The notes under the pieces: generated by a model
Databases searched by the model: none
The model's input: the letters and a program-made list of their open reading frames with translations, nothing else
Told to the model about the DNA's origin: nothing
Origin: an uncultured Oscillospiraceae bacterium
Lineage (GTDB): Bacteria > Bacillota > Clostridia > Oscillospirales > Oscillospiraceae
DNA length: 22,975 nucleotides
Assembly: GCA_948766235.1 (NCBI GenBank)
Contig: CAQCFX010000016.1
Span: forward strand, 8,062 to 31,036
Direction: 5' to 3'
Shown here: positions 7,175 to 14,452 of the stretch, piece by piece
Position numbering within the stretch: position 1 is the first letter of the stretch
How the letters are laid out: every line of letters starts with the position of its first letter
Position numbers and translations under genes: made by a program

Positions 7175-7393
7175 TTACTCCTCGGTGACGGCGACCACGT
7201 TGGTGGCGCGCACGCCCTTGGCGCCTCGGGGATCGGGCTCGGTCTCGAAGGTGACCTTCTGGCCCTCCAGCAGCTTCTTGTAGCCCTCGGCCACGATGGC
7301 GGAGAAGTGCACAAACACGTCCTCGCTGCCGTCGTCGGGAGTGATGAAGCCATAGCCCTTCTCAGCGTTGAACCATTTGACGATACCGGTCAT
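7175..7393 (-). CDS. Cold-shock protein, CspA/CspB family
   Basis: 72-residue single cold-shock domain (OB fold) that binds single-stranded RNA or DNA, acting as RNA chaperone and transcription antiterminator. RNP1 is KGYGFI (12-17) and RNP2 is VFVHF (26-30); the N-terminal GIVKWFN and C-terminal GxxATNV patterns are intact. The reading frame stays open upstream to 7504, but the start is set at the ATG at 7393 because AAGGAGG lies about 9 bases before it and the family begins here. Acidic C terminus (TEE). It is transcribed alone from a strong promoter at 7509-7537, through a leader of about 110 bases that holds a terminator hairpin, and ends at 7130-7160. Confidence 0.97.
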   Translation of the reverse strand: MTGIVKWFNAEKGYGFITPDDGSEDVFVHFSAIVAEGYKKLLEGQKVTFETEPDPRGAKGVRATNVVAVTEE

Positions 7394-7439
7394 TTCCTGT
7401 TTCCTCCTTATTTGTAAAAAATCGTTTTGAAAGTAGAAG

Positions 7440-7477
7440 AAAAAAGTCCGCCCCTTCTCATGTACGAAAGGGCGGAC
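7440..7477 (-). terminator. Intrinsic terminator (attenuator) in the csp leader
   Basis: In the minus-strand transcript, GUCCGCCC (7477-7470) pairs perfectly with GGGCGGAC (7453-7446), followed at once by six U (7445-7440). It lies between the csp promoter and the csp ribosome binding site, so it would stop transcription before the gene unless overridden. Confidence 0.8.
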
Positions 7478-7495
7478 ACAAATCAGTTCATACAT
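7460..7495 (-). promoter_or_regulatory. Candidate antiterminator hairpin in the csp leader
   Basis: AUGUAUGAA (7495-7487) can pair with UUCGUACAU (7468-7460), nine pairs including one G-U. The 18-base loop contains the whole left arm of the downstream terminator, so the two structures exclude each other. The stem begins only about seven bases from the predicted 5' end of the RNA. Confidence 0.5.
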
Positions 7496-7508
7496 CAAAA
7501 CCATTATC

Positions 7509-7537
7509 AGTATAACACTGCGTTAAAAGTGTGTCAA
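7509..7537 (-). promoter_or_regulatory. csp promoter
   Basis: Minus strand: perfect TTGACA (7537-7532), 17-base spacer, TATACT (7514-7509). Upstream (7540-7600) lie several A/T tracts, an unusual AT-rich patch in this GC-rich window and a likely UP element. Predicted start is near 7502. Confidence 0.85.
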
Positions 7538-7627
7538 GAGAATTTTCAAAATATTCTAAAAAATTTAGGAACGGGAAAAATTTTTTCATGATTTTTCGAC
7601 ACAAACTGCCAAAGCAGACAAAAAATG

Positions 7628-8419
7628 TCAAATATAGCCGCGTTTAGCGGGAATACTGAAAAATTTTTTCCCGTTGTCCATGGTGATTTGTGCGCATTCC
7701 TGGGGGGAAATGCCCTTCAGCTCGGCCAGCCGGCGGCAGGTGTGGGCCACGTACCCGGAGTGATTTCGTTTCCCCCGGCAGGGGACGGGGGCCATATAGG
7801 GGCTGTCCGTCTCAATCATCAGCCGGTCCAGCGGAACGGCCTGGGCGGCCTCCACCGCCTTGCGGGCATTTGGATAGGTGAGCACCCCGGTGAAGGAGAC
7901 CATCCAGCCCAGCTTCACCAGCTCCCTGGCCATCTCAACGCTGCCGGAAAAGCAGTGAAACACCCCGCGCACCTCCGGGAACTGCCGCACAATGTCCAGG
8001 CTGTCACCATGGGCCTCCCGGTCGTGGACGATGACGGGCAGGTTCAGCTCCCGGGCCAGCGCCATCTGGGCGCGAAACGCCTGCTTTTGCAGCTCCCTGG
8101 GCGGATTTTCCGGCCAGTAATAGTCCAGCCCTATCTCACCGATGGCCACCACTTTGGGCGCCGCGGCCAGGGCGCGCAGCGCCTCCACATCACCCTGCGT
8201 CCAGCCGGCGCACTCCTCCGGGTGGACCCCCACGGCGGCGTAGACAAAGGGAAAACGCGCGGCCAGCTCCACCGCCTTTTGGGAGCTGGCCAAATCGCAG
8301 CCGGGGTTGACCACCAGCTCCACCCCCTGGCCGGGCAGGGCGGAGAGCACCTGGTCCCGGTCGGGGTCGAACTGGCGGGCGTCGTAGTGGGCGTGGGTGT
8401 CGAATAGGCCGGTCAGCAC
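7628..8419 (-). CDS. tatD: TatD family metal-dependent deoxyribonuclease
   Basis: 263-residue TatD-family hydrolase (TIM-barrel amidohydrolase superfamily), a metal-dependent 3'-5' DNase linked to DNA repair and turnover. Metal ligands are all visible: the HxH pair His9/His11 (FDTHAHYD), Glu95 (GEIGLDYY), His132 (VHDREA), His155 (FHCFSG) and Asp205 (ETDSPYMAP). Length is typical. The frame is open far upstream into metG, but the protein family begins with the DTHAH strand, so the GTG at 8419 is chosen; it overlaps the metG stop by 7 bp and should be translated by coupling. It is the last gene of the eleven-gene run. No clear terminator follows; transcripts may run on toward csp. Confidence 0.95.
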   Translation of the reverse strand: MLTGLFDTHAHYDARQFDPDRDQVLSALPGQGVELVVNPGCDLASSQKAVELAARFPFVYAAVGVHPEECAGWTQGDVEALRALAAAPKVVAIGEIGLDYYWPENPPRELQKQAFRAQMALARELNLPVIVHDREAHGDSLDIVRQFPEVRGVFHCFSGSVEMARELVKLGWMVSFTGVLTYPNARKAVEAAQAVPLDRLMIETDSPYMAPVPCRGKRNHSGYVAHTCRRLAELKGISPQECAQITMDNGKKFFSIPAKRGYI

Positions 8420-10386
8420 AGCTTGGCCCCCGCGGGGATGGCGTCGTCCACCATCAGTAGGTGGAGGCACTCCTCGCCCTTTTCCATGTGGACGGCGGAA
8501 ATAAGCATTCCCTGGCTCTCCCGGCCCATCATCTTCCGGGGGGGCAGGTTGACGATGGCCACCAGGGTCTTGCCCACCAGCTCCTCGGGCTTGTACCACT
8601 TGGCGATGCCGGAGAGAATCTGCCGGTCCGTCCCCGTGCCGTCGTCCAGGGTGAACTTCAGCAGCTTGTCGGACTTGCGCACGTTTTCGCACGCCTTCAC
8701 CTTCACCGCCCGGAAGTCGGACTTGCAGAAGGTGTCGAAGTCCACCTGCTCGGTGAGGAAAGGCTCCACCTCCAGCTGGGGCAGGGCGGCCTTTTTGGTC
8801 TCCTCCATAATGGCGTCCAATTCACTCAGCTCCTTTGCCATATCAATGCGGGGGAACAGGTTCTCCCCCTTGGTGACGGATACAACCGCGGGGAGCACGC
8901 CCCACTTCTCCGCGCTGTCCCAGGTGCGGGCGCTCTCGTCCGCGCCAATCTGGGCGAAAATCCTGCCGCAGCTCTCGGGCATGAAGGGGGTGAGCAGCAC
9001 GGTGCAGATGCGTACGCTCTCCAGCAGATTGTAGAGCACCGCCGCCAGCCGTGGGCCGTTGGCGTCCATGTCCTTGGCCAGCGCCCAGGGGGCGTTCTCG
9101 TCGATATACTTGTTGGCCCGCTGGATGACCTTGAAGATTTCCTCCAGGGCGTTCTGGAACTGGAACTTCTCCATCTGCTCCTCATAGCGGCTGCGCAGTC
9201 CGGCAGCCAGGGAGATGAGCTCATCGTCCAGCTCTGCGCTCTGCTTATCCTGGGGCAGCTTGCCGGCGAAATACTTCTCCGCCATGGCGGTGGTGCGGCT
9301 GACCAAATTGCCCAGGTCGTTGGCCAGGTCGTTGTTGATGGTCTGAATCAGCAGCTCGTTGGTGAAGTTGCCGTCGGAGCCGAAGGGGAAGGAGCGCAGC
9401 AGGAAGAAGCGCAGGGCGTCCACACCGTAGCGCTCGCTGAGCAGGTGGGGGTCCACCACATTGCCCTTGGACTTGGACATTTTGTCGCCGTTGAAGTTGA
9501 GCCAGCCGTGGCCGTACAGCTTTTTGGGCAGGGGCAGGTTCATGCTCATGAGGAAGGCGGGCCAGTAGATGGCGTGGAAGCGGACAATCTCCTTGCCCAC
9601 AAAGTGGGCGTCGGCGGGCCAGAACTTCTCCACGTCGTGATATTGGCTGTTTTGATAGCCCAGCGCGGTCATATAGTTAAACAGCGCGTCCAGCCATACA
9701 TAGACCACATGGCCCGGGTCAAAGTCCACGGGCACGCCCCAGGTGAAGCTGGTGCGGGACACGCACAGGTCCTGTAGGCCGCCCTCGCAGTCGATGAAGT
9801 TGTTCACCATCTCGTGCACCCGGCTCTTGGGCTCCAGGAAGTCGGTGTTCAGCAGCAGGTCCCGCACCCGGCCGGCGTACTTGGACGCCCGGAAGAAGTA
9901 GGCCTCCTCCTCCGCGTCCATCACCTCCCGGCCGCAGTCGGGGCACTTGCCGTCCACCAGCTGGGACTCCGTCCAGAAGGACTCGCAGGGCTTGCAGTAC
10001 TTGCCCTTGTAGGAGCCCTTGTAGATGTCCCCGTTGTCGTACATGGCCTTAAAAATCTTCTGAATGGATTCCACGTGGTACGCATCGGTGGTGCGGATGA
10101 AGCGGTCATAGGAGATGTTCATCAGCTTCCACAGGTCCAGCACACCCCCGGGGGCGGCCACGATATTGTCCACAAACTCCTGAGGGGTGACGCCGGCCTC
10201 CCTGGCCTTGTCCTCAATCTTCTGGCCGTGCTCGTCGGTGCCGGTGAGGAACATCACGTCATAGCCGCACAGCCGCTTGTACCGGGCCATGGCGTCGGTG
10301 GCCACGGTGCAGTAGGCGTGGCCGATATGCAGCTTGCCCGAGGGGTAGTAGATGGGGGTGGTGATATAGAATTTCTTGTCATTCAT
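8413..10386 (-). CDS. metG: Methionyl-tRNA synthetase with C-terminal tRNA-binding domain
   Basis: 657-residue methionine-tRNA ligase that charges tRNA-Met and initiator tRNA. Class I motifs: HIGH at 20-23 (LHIGHAY) and KMSKS at 302-306. The zinc knuckle has two cysteine pairs, CKPC and CPDC, in the connecting domain (about 127-150). The anticodon-binding helical domain covers about 360-500. The last hundred or so residues form an EMAP/Trbp111-like tRNA-binding OB fold (FRAVKVKACENVRKSDKLLK ... NLPPRKMMG ... GMLIS), common in Firmicutes enzymes. The ATG at 10386 has AGGAGG 8-9 bases upstream and overlaps the stop of the preceding membrane-protein gene by 8 bp. The stop overlaps the tatD start. 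No T-box leader is seen; the gene lies inside the operon. Confidence 0.98.
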   Translation of the reverse strand: MNDKKFYITTPIYYPSGKLHIGHAYCTVATDAMARYKRLCGYDVMFLTGTDEHGQKIEDKAREAGVTPQEFVDNIVAAPGGVLDLWKLMNISYDRFIRTTDAYHVESIQKIFKAMYDNGDIYKGSYKGKYCKPCESFWTESQLVDGKCPDCGREVMDAEEEAYFFRASKYAGRVRDLLLNTDFLEPKSRVHEMVNNFIDCEGGLQDLCVSRTSFTWGVPVDFDPGHVVYVWLDALFNYMTALGYQNSQYHDVEKFWPADAHFVGKEIVRFHAIYWPAFLMSMNLPLPKKLYGHGWLNFNGDKMSKSKGNVVDPHLLSERYGVDALRFFLLRSFPFGSDGNFTNELLIQTINNDLANDLGNLVSRTTAMAEKYFAGKLPQDKQSAELDDELISLAAGLRSRYEEQMEKFQFQNALEEIFKVIQRANKYIDENAPWALAKDMDANGPRLAAVLYNLLESVRICTVLLTPFMPESCGRIFAQIGADESARTWDSAEKWGVLPAVVSVTKGENLFPRIDMAKELSELDAIMEETKKAALPQLEVEPFLTEQVDFDTFCKSDFRAVKVKACENVRKSDKLLKFTLDDGTGTDRQILSGIAKWYKPEELVGKTLVAIVNLPPRKMMGRESQGMLISAVHMEKGEECLHLLMVDDAIPAGAKLC

Positions 10387-11344
10387 GGGTGGGTTCCTCC
10401 TGTATCTCTTGTGCCCGGCCGGGATGAGCGCCGGGGATATTGCGCGGTTTGGGCGGGTTTTCCAGATTGGGGGGTAGCCGCCACAGCACCCCCGCCGCCG
10501 CCAGCGTTTGGGAGAGCAGCAGCAGCAGGTCGCCCAGCTGGGCGCAGCGGATGGAAGCGCCCGCGGCGGACAGGGCGGACAGTTCGGAGACCGCGCTGAC
10601 CATGGACAGGGCGGAGAGCACCGCCGTCATGGCAGCCAGCCACAAAAGCCGCCGGGGCCGGGCCGCGCCGGCGGACATCCCGGCAAAGTCCATATAGAAC
10701 ATCATGCCGCACACAATGGCCAGCAGCTGGGGGGCGTAGTCCCACCGCACGGGGTTGGCGGCGTGGGCCCGGAAGCTCTCCATCAGCCAGATGCACCCGG
10801 CTACGCCGGGCAGGGCGGCGGAGAACCCGCCCCGGCCCCGCTTGCCGGGGCGCAGGCCGTCCCGCCCCATTTGCAGCAGGCCCAAAGCGGACAGCAGCGC
10901 TCCCGCCGCCGTGGCGATGGTGAGCATTCCGTTGTTGCTGGGGGGCTGGACCTCGGCGGCGATGGCGGCCTGGTACAGCTTCCACTGCGTCAGCCCCACG
11001 GGGAGCAGCACGGGCAGGGCGGCCAGGGCCAGAAACGCCGCCAGCACCGCAAGAGCGGGATAGACGGGGTCCCCGGCGTCCAAAAACACCAGGTCCCACC
11101 GGTGGGCCTGCCCCGGCGCCATGGGGCGCTTGGCCAGGGGCTGGTACATGGCCAGCAGGATGAACCATGCCCCGGTAATCAGCAGGACGCACAGCAGAAT
11201 AACGCTGGCCTGGGCGCCGGGAGCGGCCAGGCCGGAGGCCTCAAAGGCGGAAGACAGCTGCCACCGCCGCAGAGCGGCGGCGGCCAGGGCGGCCGCGGCG
11301 GTGCAGATAAGCCAGGGCGTCCGCCCGGATAGACTTTTATTCAT
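10379..11344 (-). CDS. Multi-pass membrane protein of unknown function
   Basis: 321-residue protein that I do not recognise. It is very rich in Ala and Leu. Hydrophobic segments at about 12-26, 47-67, 95-117, 139-158, 175-188, 203-223, 233-253 and 269-289 suggest seven or eight membrane helices. The soluble C-terminal tail (about 291-321) is Pro-rich and charged. There are no catalytic motifs, cysteine pairs or nucleotide-binding signatures that I can identify. The frame extends to an ATG at 11383, but the ATG at 11344 is preferred because GGGGAGG precedes it. It sits 45 bp after lepB and overlaps metG by 8 bp, so it is co-expressed with both. A 14-base perfect palindrome (11358-11371) lies right before its ribosome binding site. 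The product could be an accessory membrane protein; nothing stronger can be said. Confidence 0.75.
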   Translation of the reverse strand: MNKSLSGRTPWLICTAAAALAAAALRRWQLSSAFEASGLAAPGAQASVILLCVLLITGAWFILLAMYQPLAKRPMAPGQAHRWDLVFLDAGDPVYPALAVLAAFLALAALPVLLPVGLTQWKLYQAAIAAEVQPPSNNGMLTIATAAGALLSALGLLQMGRDGLRPGKRGRGGFSAALPGVAGCIWLMESFRAHAANPVRWDYAPQLLAIVCGMMFYMDFAGMSAGAARPRRLLWLAAMTAVLSALSMVSAVSELSALSAAGASIRCAQLGDLLLLLSQTLAAAGVLWRLPPNLENPPKPRNIPGAHPGRAQEIQEEPTHE

Positions 11345-11389
11345 GGGAAACCTCCCCGCGCCCGCGGGCGCTGAACTCAACATGATGGC

Positions 11390-12013
11390 CTACAGCCCCT
11401 TCCAGTGGGGGAAGGGGAACAGCACCAACACCCCGCGGCCAATCACGCACCGGTTGTCCACGATGCCAATGTGGGGCAGGCGGCTGTCGGCGGAATTATT
11501 GCGGTTGTCCCCCATGACGAAGATGCAGCCCTCGGGCACCACCACATGGTTCACGCCCTCGCCCCAGCCGGGCAGGCGCATTCGCTCCTTGATATAGTCC
11601 TCGGTGAGGGCCTGGCCGTCCACATAGACGGTGTTGGTGTCGTAGTCGATGTCCACCCGCTGTCCCTCGGTGGCAATCACCCGCTTGACGATGGAGTCCT
11701 CCTGGTAGCTCTCCTGGGTGAGCACCACCACGTCGCCCTGCTTGGGGGTGTAGCCCAGGGACCACACCAAAATCAGGTCGCCGCCGAACAGGGTGTTCTG
11801 CATGGACGGGCCGCTGACCACAATCACCCGGGCCACAAAGGTGAACAGAAGGACAAACAGCGCCATCATCGTCACCAGCACCCGCACGTTCAGGTACAGC
11901 TCCCGTCCGGCGGACGAGTCCTTGCGGGCCTGTGCGCCGGTCTGGGGGGAGGGCTGGTTCGGGGCGGCGCTCTCCTGCGGCGTTTGATTGAGATTGGGTT
12001 CCTGATTTTCCAT
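11390..12013 (-). CDS. lepB: Signal peptidase I
   Basis: 207-residue type I signal peptidase, which removes signal peptides from exported proteins on the outer face of the membrane. An N-terminal Gln/Pro/Asn-rich cytoplasmic segment (1-38) is followed by one membrane anchor (about 44-62) and the catalytic domain with the Ser-Lys dyad: Ser70 in SGPSMQNTL and Lys110 in DSIVKRVIATEG. The conserved GDNRNNSADSR box is at about 168-178. A single anchor is the usual Gram-positive form; the long polar N-terminal extension is a mild variation. The ATG at 12013 comes 3 bp after the ftsH stop and its ribosome binding site (GGGAGAG) is modest, so coupling to ftsH is likely. Confidence 0.96.
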   Translation of the reverse strand: MENQEPNLNQTPQESAAPNQPSPQTGAQARKDSSAGRELYLNVRVLVTMMALFVLLFTFVARVIVVSGPSMQNTLFGGDLILVWSLGYTPKQGDVVVLTQESYQEDSIVKRVIATEGQRVDIDYDTNTVYVDGQALTEDYIKERMRLPGWGEGVNHVVVPEGCIFVMGDNRNNSADSRLPHIGIVDNRCVIGRGVLVLFPFPHWKGL

Positions 12014-12016
12014 GCT

Positions 12017-13879
12017 TCAGCTCTCCCGCGTTTCCTCGGCGGCGCTCAGCGCCGCCGGATCGTCATATACCTGCTGGAACTGCTTTGCGTCCATGGTCTC
12101 GTGCTCTAAAAGGAATTGGGCCACGGCCTCCAGCTTGTCTCGGTCCCGGCTTAGAATTTCCCGGCACCGGGCATAGGCCGCGTCCAGCAGGGCCTTGACC
12201 TCCTGGTCGATAAGGGCGGCGGTCTGCTCGGAGTAGGGCTTGGCCTGGGCCATGGAGCGGCCGATGAACACCTCGTCGTGGGAGGAGACAAAGGCGGCGT
12301 GGCCCAGCTTTTTGCTCATGCCGTATTTGGTCACCATGTTTCGGGCGATGGCGGTGGCCCGCTCCAAATCGCTCACTGCGCCGGTGCACACATAGCCCAG
12401 CACGGTCTCCTCGGCGCACCGTCCGCCCAGCAGGGTGGACAGCGTCTCCTCCAGCCGGCGCTGGGTGACGTGGTCCCGGTCCTCCTGGGGGCGGTTGATG
12501 GTCATGCCCGCCGCCTCTCCCCGGGGGACGATGGTAATCTGCTGCACCGGGTCCTGGGTGGGCAGGGCGCGGCTGACCACGGCGTGGCCCGCCTCGTGGT
12601 AGGCGGTGATGCGCTTATCCTCCTCCAGCCGCACCCGGCTGCGCTTTTCCGGCCCGGCGATGACTTTGACCACCGACTGCTGCACGTCGGCCAGGGTGAT
12701 ATAGGGCTGGTCCTTCCGGGCGGCCAGCAGGGCGGACTCGTTCATCAGGTTTTCCAGGTCCGCGCCGGTGAAGCCGGTGGTCTCCCGGGCGATTTCTTTC
12801 AAATCCACGTCGTCGGCCAGGGGCTTTTTCCGGGTGTGCACCCGGAGGATTTCCTCCCGCCCCTTCATATCCGGCCGGCCCACGTACACCTGCCGGTCAA
12901 ACCGGCCGGGGCGCAGCAGGGCGGGGTCCAGAATGTCCTGCCGGTTGGTGGCGGCCAGCACGATGACCCCCTCGTTGGCGGCGAAGCCGTCCATTTCCAC
13001 CAGCAGCTGGTTCAAGGTCTGCTCCCGCTCGTCGTGGCCGCCGCCCAGGCCGGTGCCTCTCTGGCGGCCCACGGCGTCGATTTCGTCGATGAACACAATG
13101 GCGGGGGATTCCTTTTTGGCCTGGTCAAACAAATCCCGCACCCGGGACGCGCCCACGCCCACGTACAGCTCCACAAAGTCGGAGCCGGAGATGGACAAAA
13201 ACTTCACCCCGGCCTCCCCGGCCACGGCCCGGGCCAGCAGGGTTTTGCCGGTGCCCGGCGGGCCAACCAGCAGCACCCCCTTGGGGATGCGCGCCCCCAG
13301 GTCGATGAACTTCTGAGGCTCCTTGAGGAAGTCCACCAGCTCCTGAAGCTCCTGCTTTTCCTCGTCCGCTCCGGCCACGTCGGAGAAGGTGACGGTTCCG
13401 CCGCCGCCCTCCACGGCACGGGCCTGGCCAAAGCGGTGCATGCCGCCCTGGCCGCCGGTTTGGGCGCTTTGCTGCCGGGCATTGAGCAGCATCCACAGCA
13501 CCAGCGCCAGCGCCGCCGACGCCAGGCAGGGGATGAGCATCACCAGCCACAAGGGCAGCTCAAAGCCCTGCTGAAAATCATAGCTTTGGAGCACGCCCCG
13601 CTGGTACTGCTCCTCAATCAGTGGGCCCAGCTCCCGGCGGAAGGCGTCCACGTCCGCCAGGGCGTGGCGGCGCAGGCTGCCGTCCCGCAGCTCCATGGTC
13701 ATCAGGCCGCTGCCGTCCACGGAAAAGCGGACGACCTGCTCCTGCCGGAAGCAGTCCACGGCGGAGGAGTAGCTGACGCGGCCGCCCTGGCCCGCGCCGG
13801 TGAAGACGGCCAGCCCCCACAGCACGGCGAGCAGCACGGCGAGGTAGAGTAATATGCTCCTGATTCTGCTCTGTTTCAA
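12017..13879 (-). CDS. ftsH: ATP-dependent zinc metalloprotease FtsH
   Basis: 620-residue membrane-bound AAA+ protease that extracts and degrades membrane and regulatory proteins as a hexamer. Two membrane helices (about 8-27 and 108-131) flank a small extracytoplasmic domain. The AAA+ domain has Walker A GPPGTGKT (206-213), Walker B IVFIDEID and the second region of homology (ATNR ... DPALLRPGRFDR). The peptidase has HEAGH with zinc ligands His428 and His432 and catalytic Glu429, plus the third ligand Asp504 (SDLERAT). The start is a TTG at 13879, supported by AAGGAG 10 bases upstream and the absence of an alternative ATG. It follows hpt by 33 bp and leads into lepB with a 3-bp gap. The tilS-hpt-ftsH order is a well-known conserved arrangement in Firmicutes. 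Confidence 0.97.
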   Translation of the reverse strand: MKQSRIRSILLYLAVLLAVLWGLAVFTGAGQGGRVSYSSAVDCFRQEQVVRFSVDGSGLMTMELRDGSLRRHALADVDAFRRELGPLIEEQYQRGVLQSYDFQQGFELPLWLVMLIPCLASAALALVLWMLLNARQQSAQTGGQGGMHRFGQARAVEGGGGTVTFSDVAGADEEKQELQELVDFLKEPQKFIDLGARIPKGVLLVGPPGTGKTLLARAVAGEAGVKFLSISGSDFVELYVGVGASRVRDLFDQAKKESPAIVFIDEIDAVGRQRGTGLGGGHDEREQTLNQLLVEMDGFAANEGVIVLAATNRQDILDPALLRPGRFDRQVYVGRPDMKGREEILRVHTRKKPLADDVDLKEIARETTGFTGADLENLMNESALLAARKDQPYITLADVQQSVVKVIAGPEKRSRVRLEEDKRITAYHEAGHAVVSRALPTQDPVQQITIVPRGEAAGMTINRPQEDRDHVTQRRLEETLSTLLGGRCAEETVLGYVCTGAVSDLERATAIARNMVTKYGMSKKLGHAAFVSSHDEVFIGRSMAQAKPYSEQTAALIDQEVKALLDAAYARCREILSRDRDKLEAVAQFLLEHETMDAKQFQQVYDDPAALSAAEETRES

Positions 13880-13912
13880 AACGGGTGATCTCCTTCGGTG
13901 CGGCGCAGCCGC

Positions 13913-14452
13913 TTATTTTGCGTATACAGAGGGTTTGAGCACCCCCACATAGGGCAGGTTGCGGTACTTTTCCGCATAGTCCAGGCCGTAGCCCACGATA
14001 AAGGCGTCGGGAATGGTGAAGCCCACGTAGTCGGCGGTGATGGGCTTGGCGCGGCGCTCCGGCTTATCCATCAGGGTGCAGATGCGGATGGAGGCGGGCT
14101 TGCGGGCGCGCAGCACGTCCATCAGGTAGTACAGCGTATTGCCCGAGTCCAGAATGTCCTCCACGATAATCAGGTCCCGGCCTTCGATGGAGTCGGACAG
14201 GTCCTTTTTAATCTCCACCTGGCCGGAGCTCACCGTGCCCGAGCCGTAGGAGGACACGGCCATAAAGTCCACCGTCAAATCCAGGTCGATGGCGCGGGTC
14301 AAGTCGGCCATAAAGATGTACGACCCGCGCAGGACGGACACCAGCATGGGCATGCGCCCGGCATAGTCCGCCGCAATCTGAGCGCCCAGCTCGGAGATGC
14401 GGCGGCGCAGGTCTTCCTCGGTGTACAGAATCTGTTCTACGTCTTGATGCAT
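13913..14452 (-). CDS. hpt: Hypoxanthine(-guanine) phosphoribosyltransferase
   Basis: 179-residue type I phosphoribosyltransferase that salvages hypoxanthine and guanine to IMP and GMP using PRPP. The PRPP-binding loop is IVEDILDSGNTL (96-107), LRGSYIF (41-47) is the early loop with the conserved Gly, and SSYGSGT (67-73) is the flexible catalytic loop. Length is typical. The ATG at 14452 is preceded by AGAGGAG. Both ribosome binding site and start lie inside the 3' end of tilS, a 16-bp overlap in another frame, so expression is coupled to tilS. In Bacillus, HprT also interacts with FtsH and TilS and activates ftsH expression; that such a role exists here is only inferred from the conserved order. 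Confidence 0.96.
   Translation of the reverse strand: MHQDVEQILYTEEDLRRRISELGAQIAADYAGRMPMLVSVLRGSYIFMADLTRAIDLDLTVDFMAVSSYGSGTVSSGQVEIKKDLSDSIEGRDLIIVEDILDSGNTLYYLMDVLRARKPASIRICTLMDKPERRAKPITADYVGFTIPDAFIVGYGLDYAEKYRNLPYVGVLKPSVYAK

Noticed and set aside
7394..7504. In-frame upstream extension of csp from ATGs at 7504 or 7495
   Set aside because: The predicted transcript starts near 7502, there is no ribosome binding site, the family begins at 7393 with an excellent AAGGAGG, and the region is better explained as a structured leader.
7590..7627. Possible terminator after tatD (CTGC TTTG GCAG and an AAAAATTTTT palindrome)
   Set aside because: The stems are four pairs or purely A-T; the T-runs more likely belong to the UP element of the csp promoter.
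8420..8692. N-terminal extension of tatD reaching into metG
   Set aside because: The added residues are Arg/Gly/Pro-rich shadow of metG; the TatD fold starts at the DTHAH strand.
8461..9777. Long open frame on the plus strand opposite metG (438 codons)
   Set aside because: It is antisense to a fully recognisable metG, has His/Gly/Val/Gln-rich translation typical of the complement of GC-rich coding DNA, and no family motif or ribosome binding site.
12278..13852. Plus-strand open frame of 524 codons opposite ftsH
   Set aside because: Mirror of the ftsH reading frame; no motif, no start signal.
13900..13912. Small hairpin GCGGC/GCCGC between hpt and ftsH
   Set aside because: Five pairs with a 3-base loop is common by chance in such GC-rich DNA and there is no U-run.
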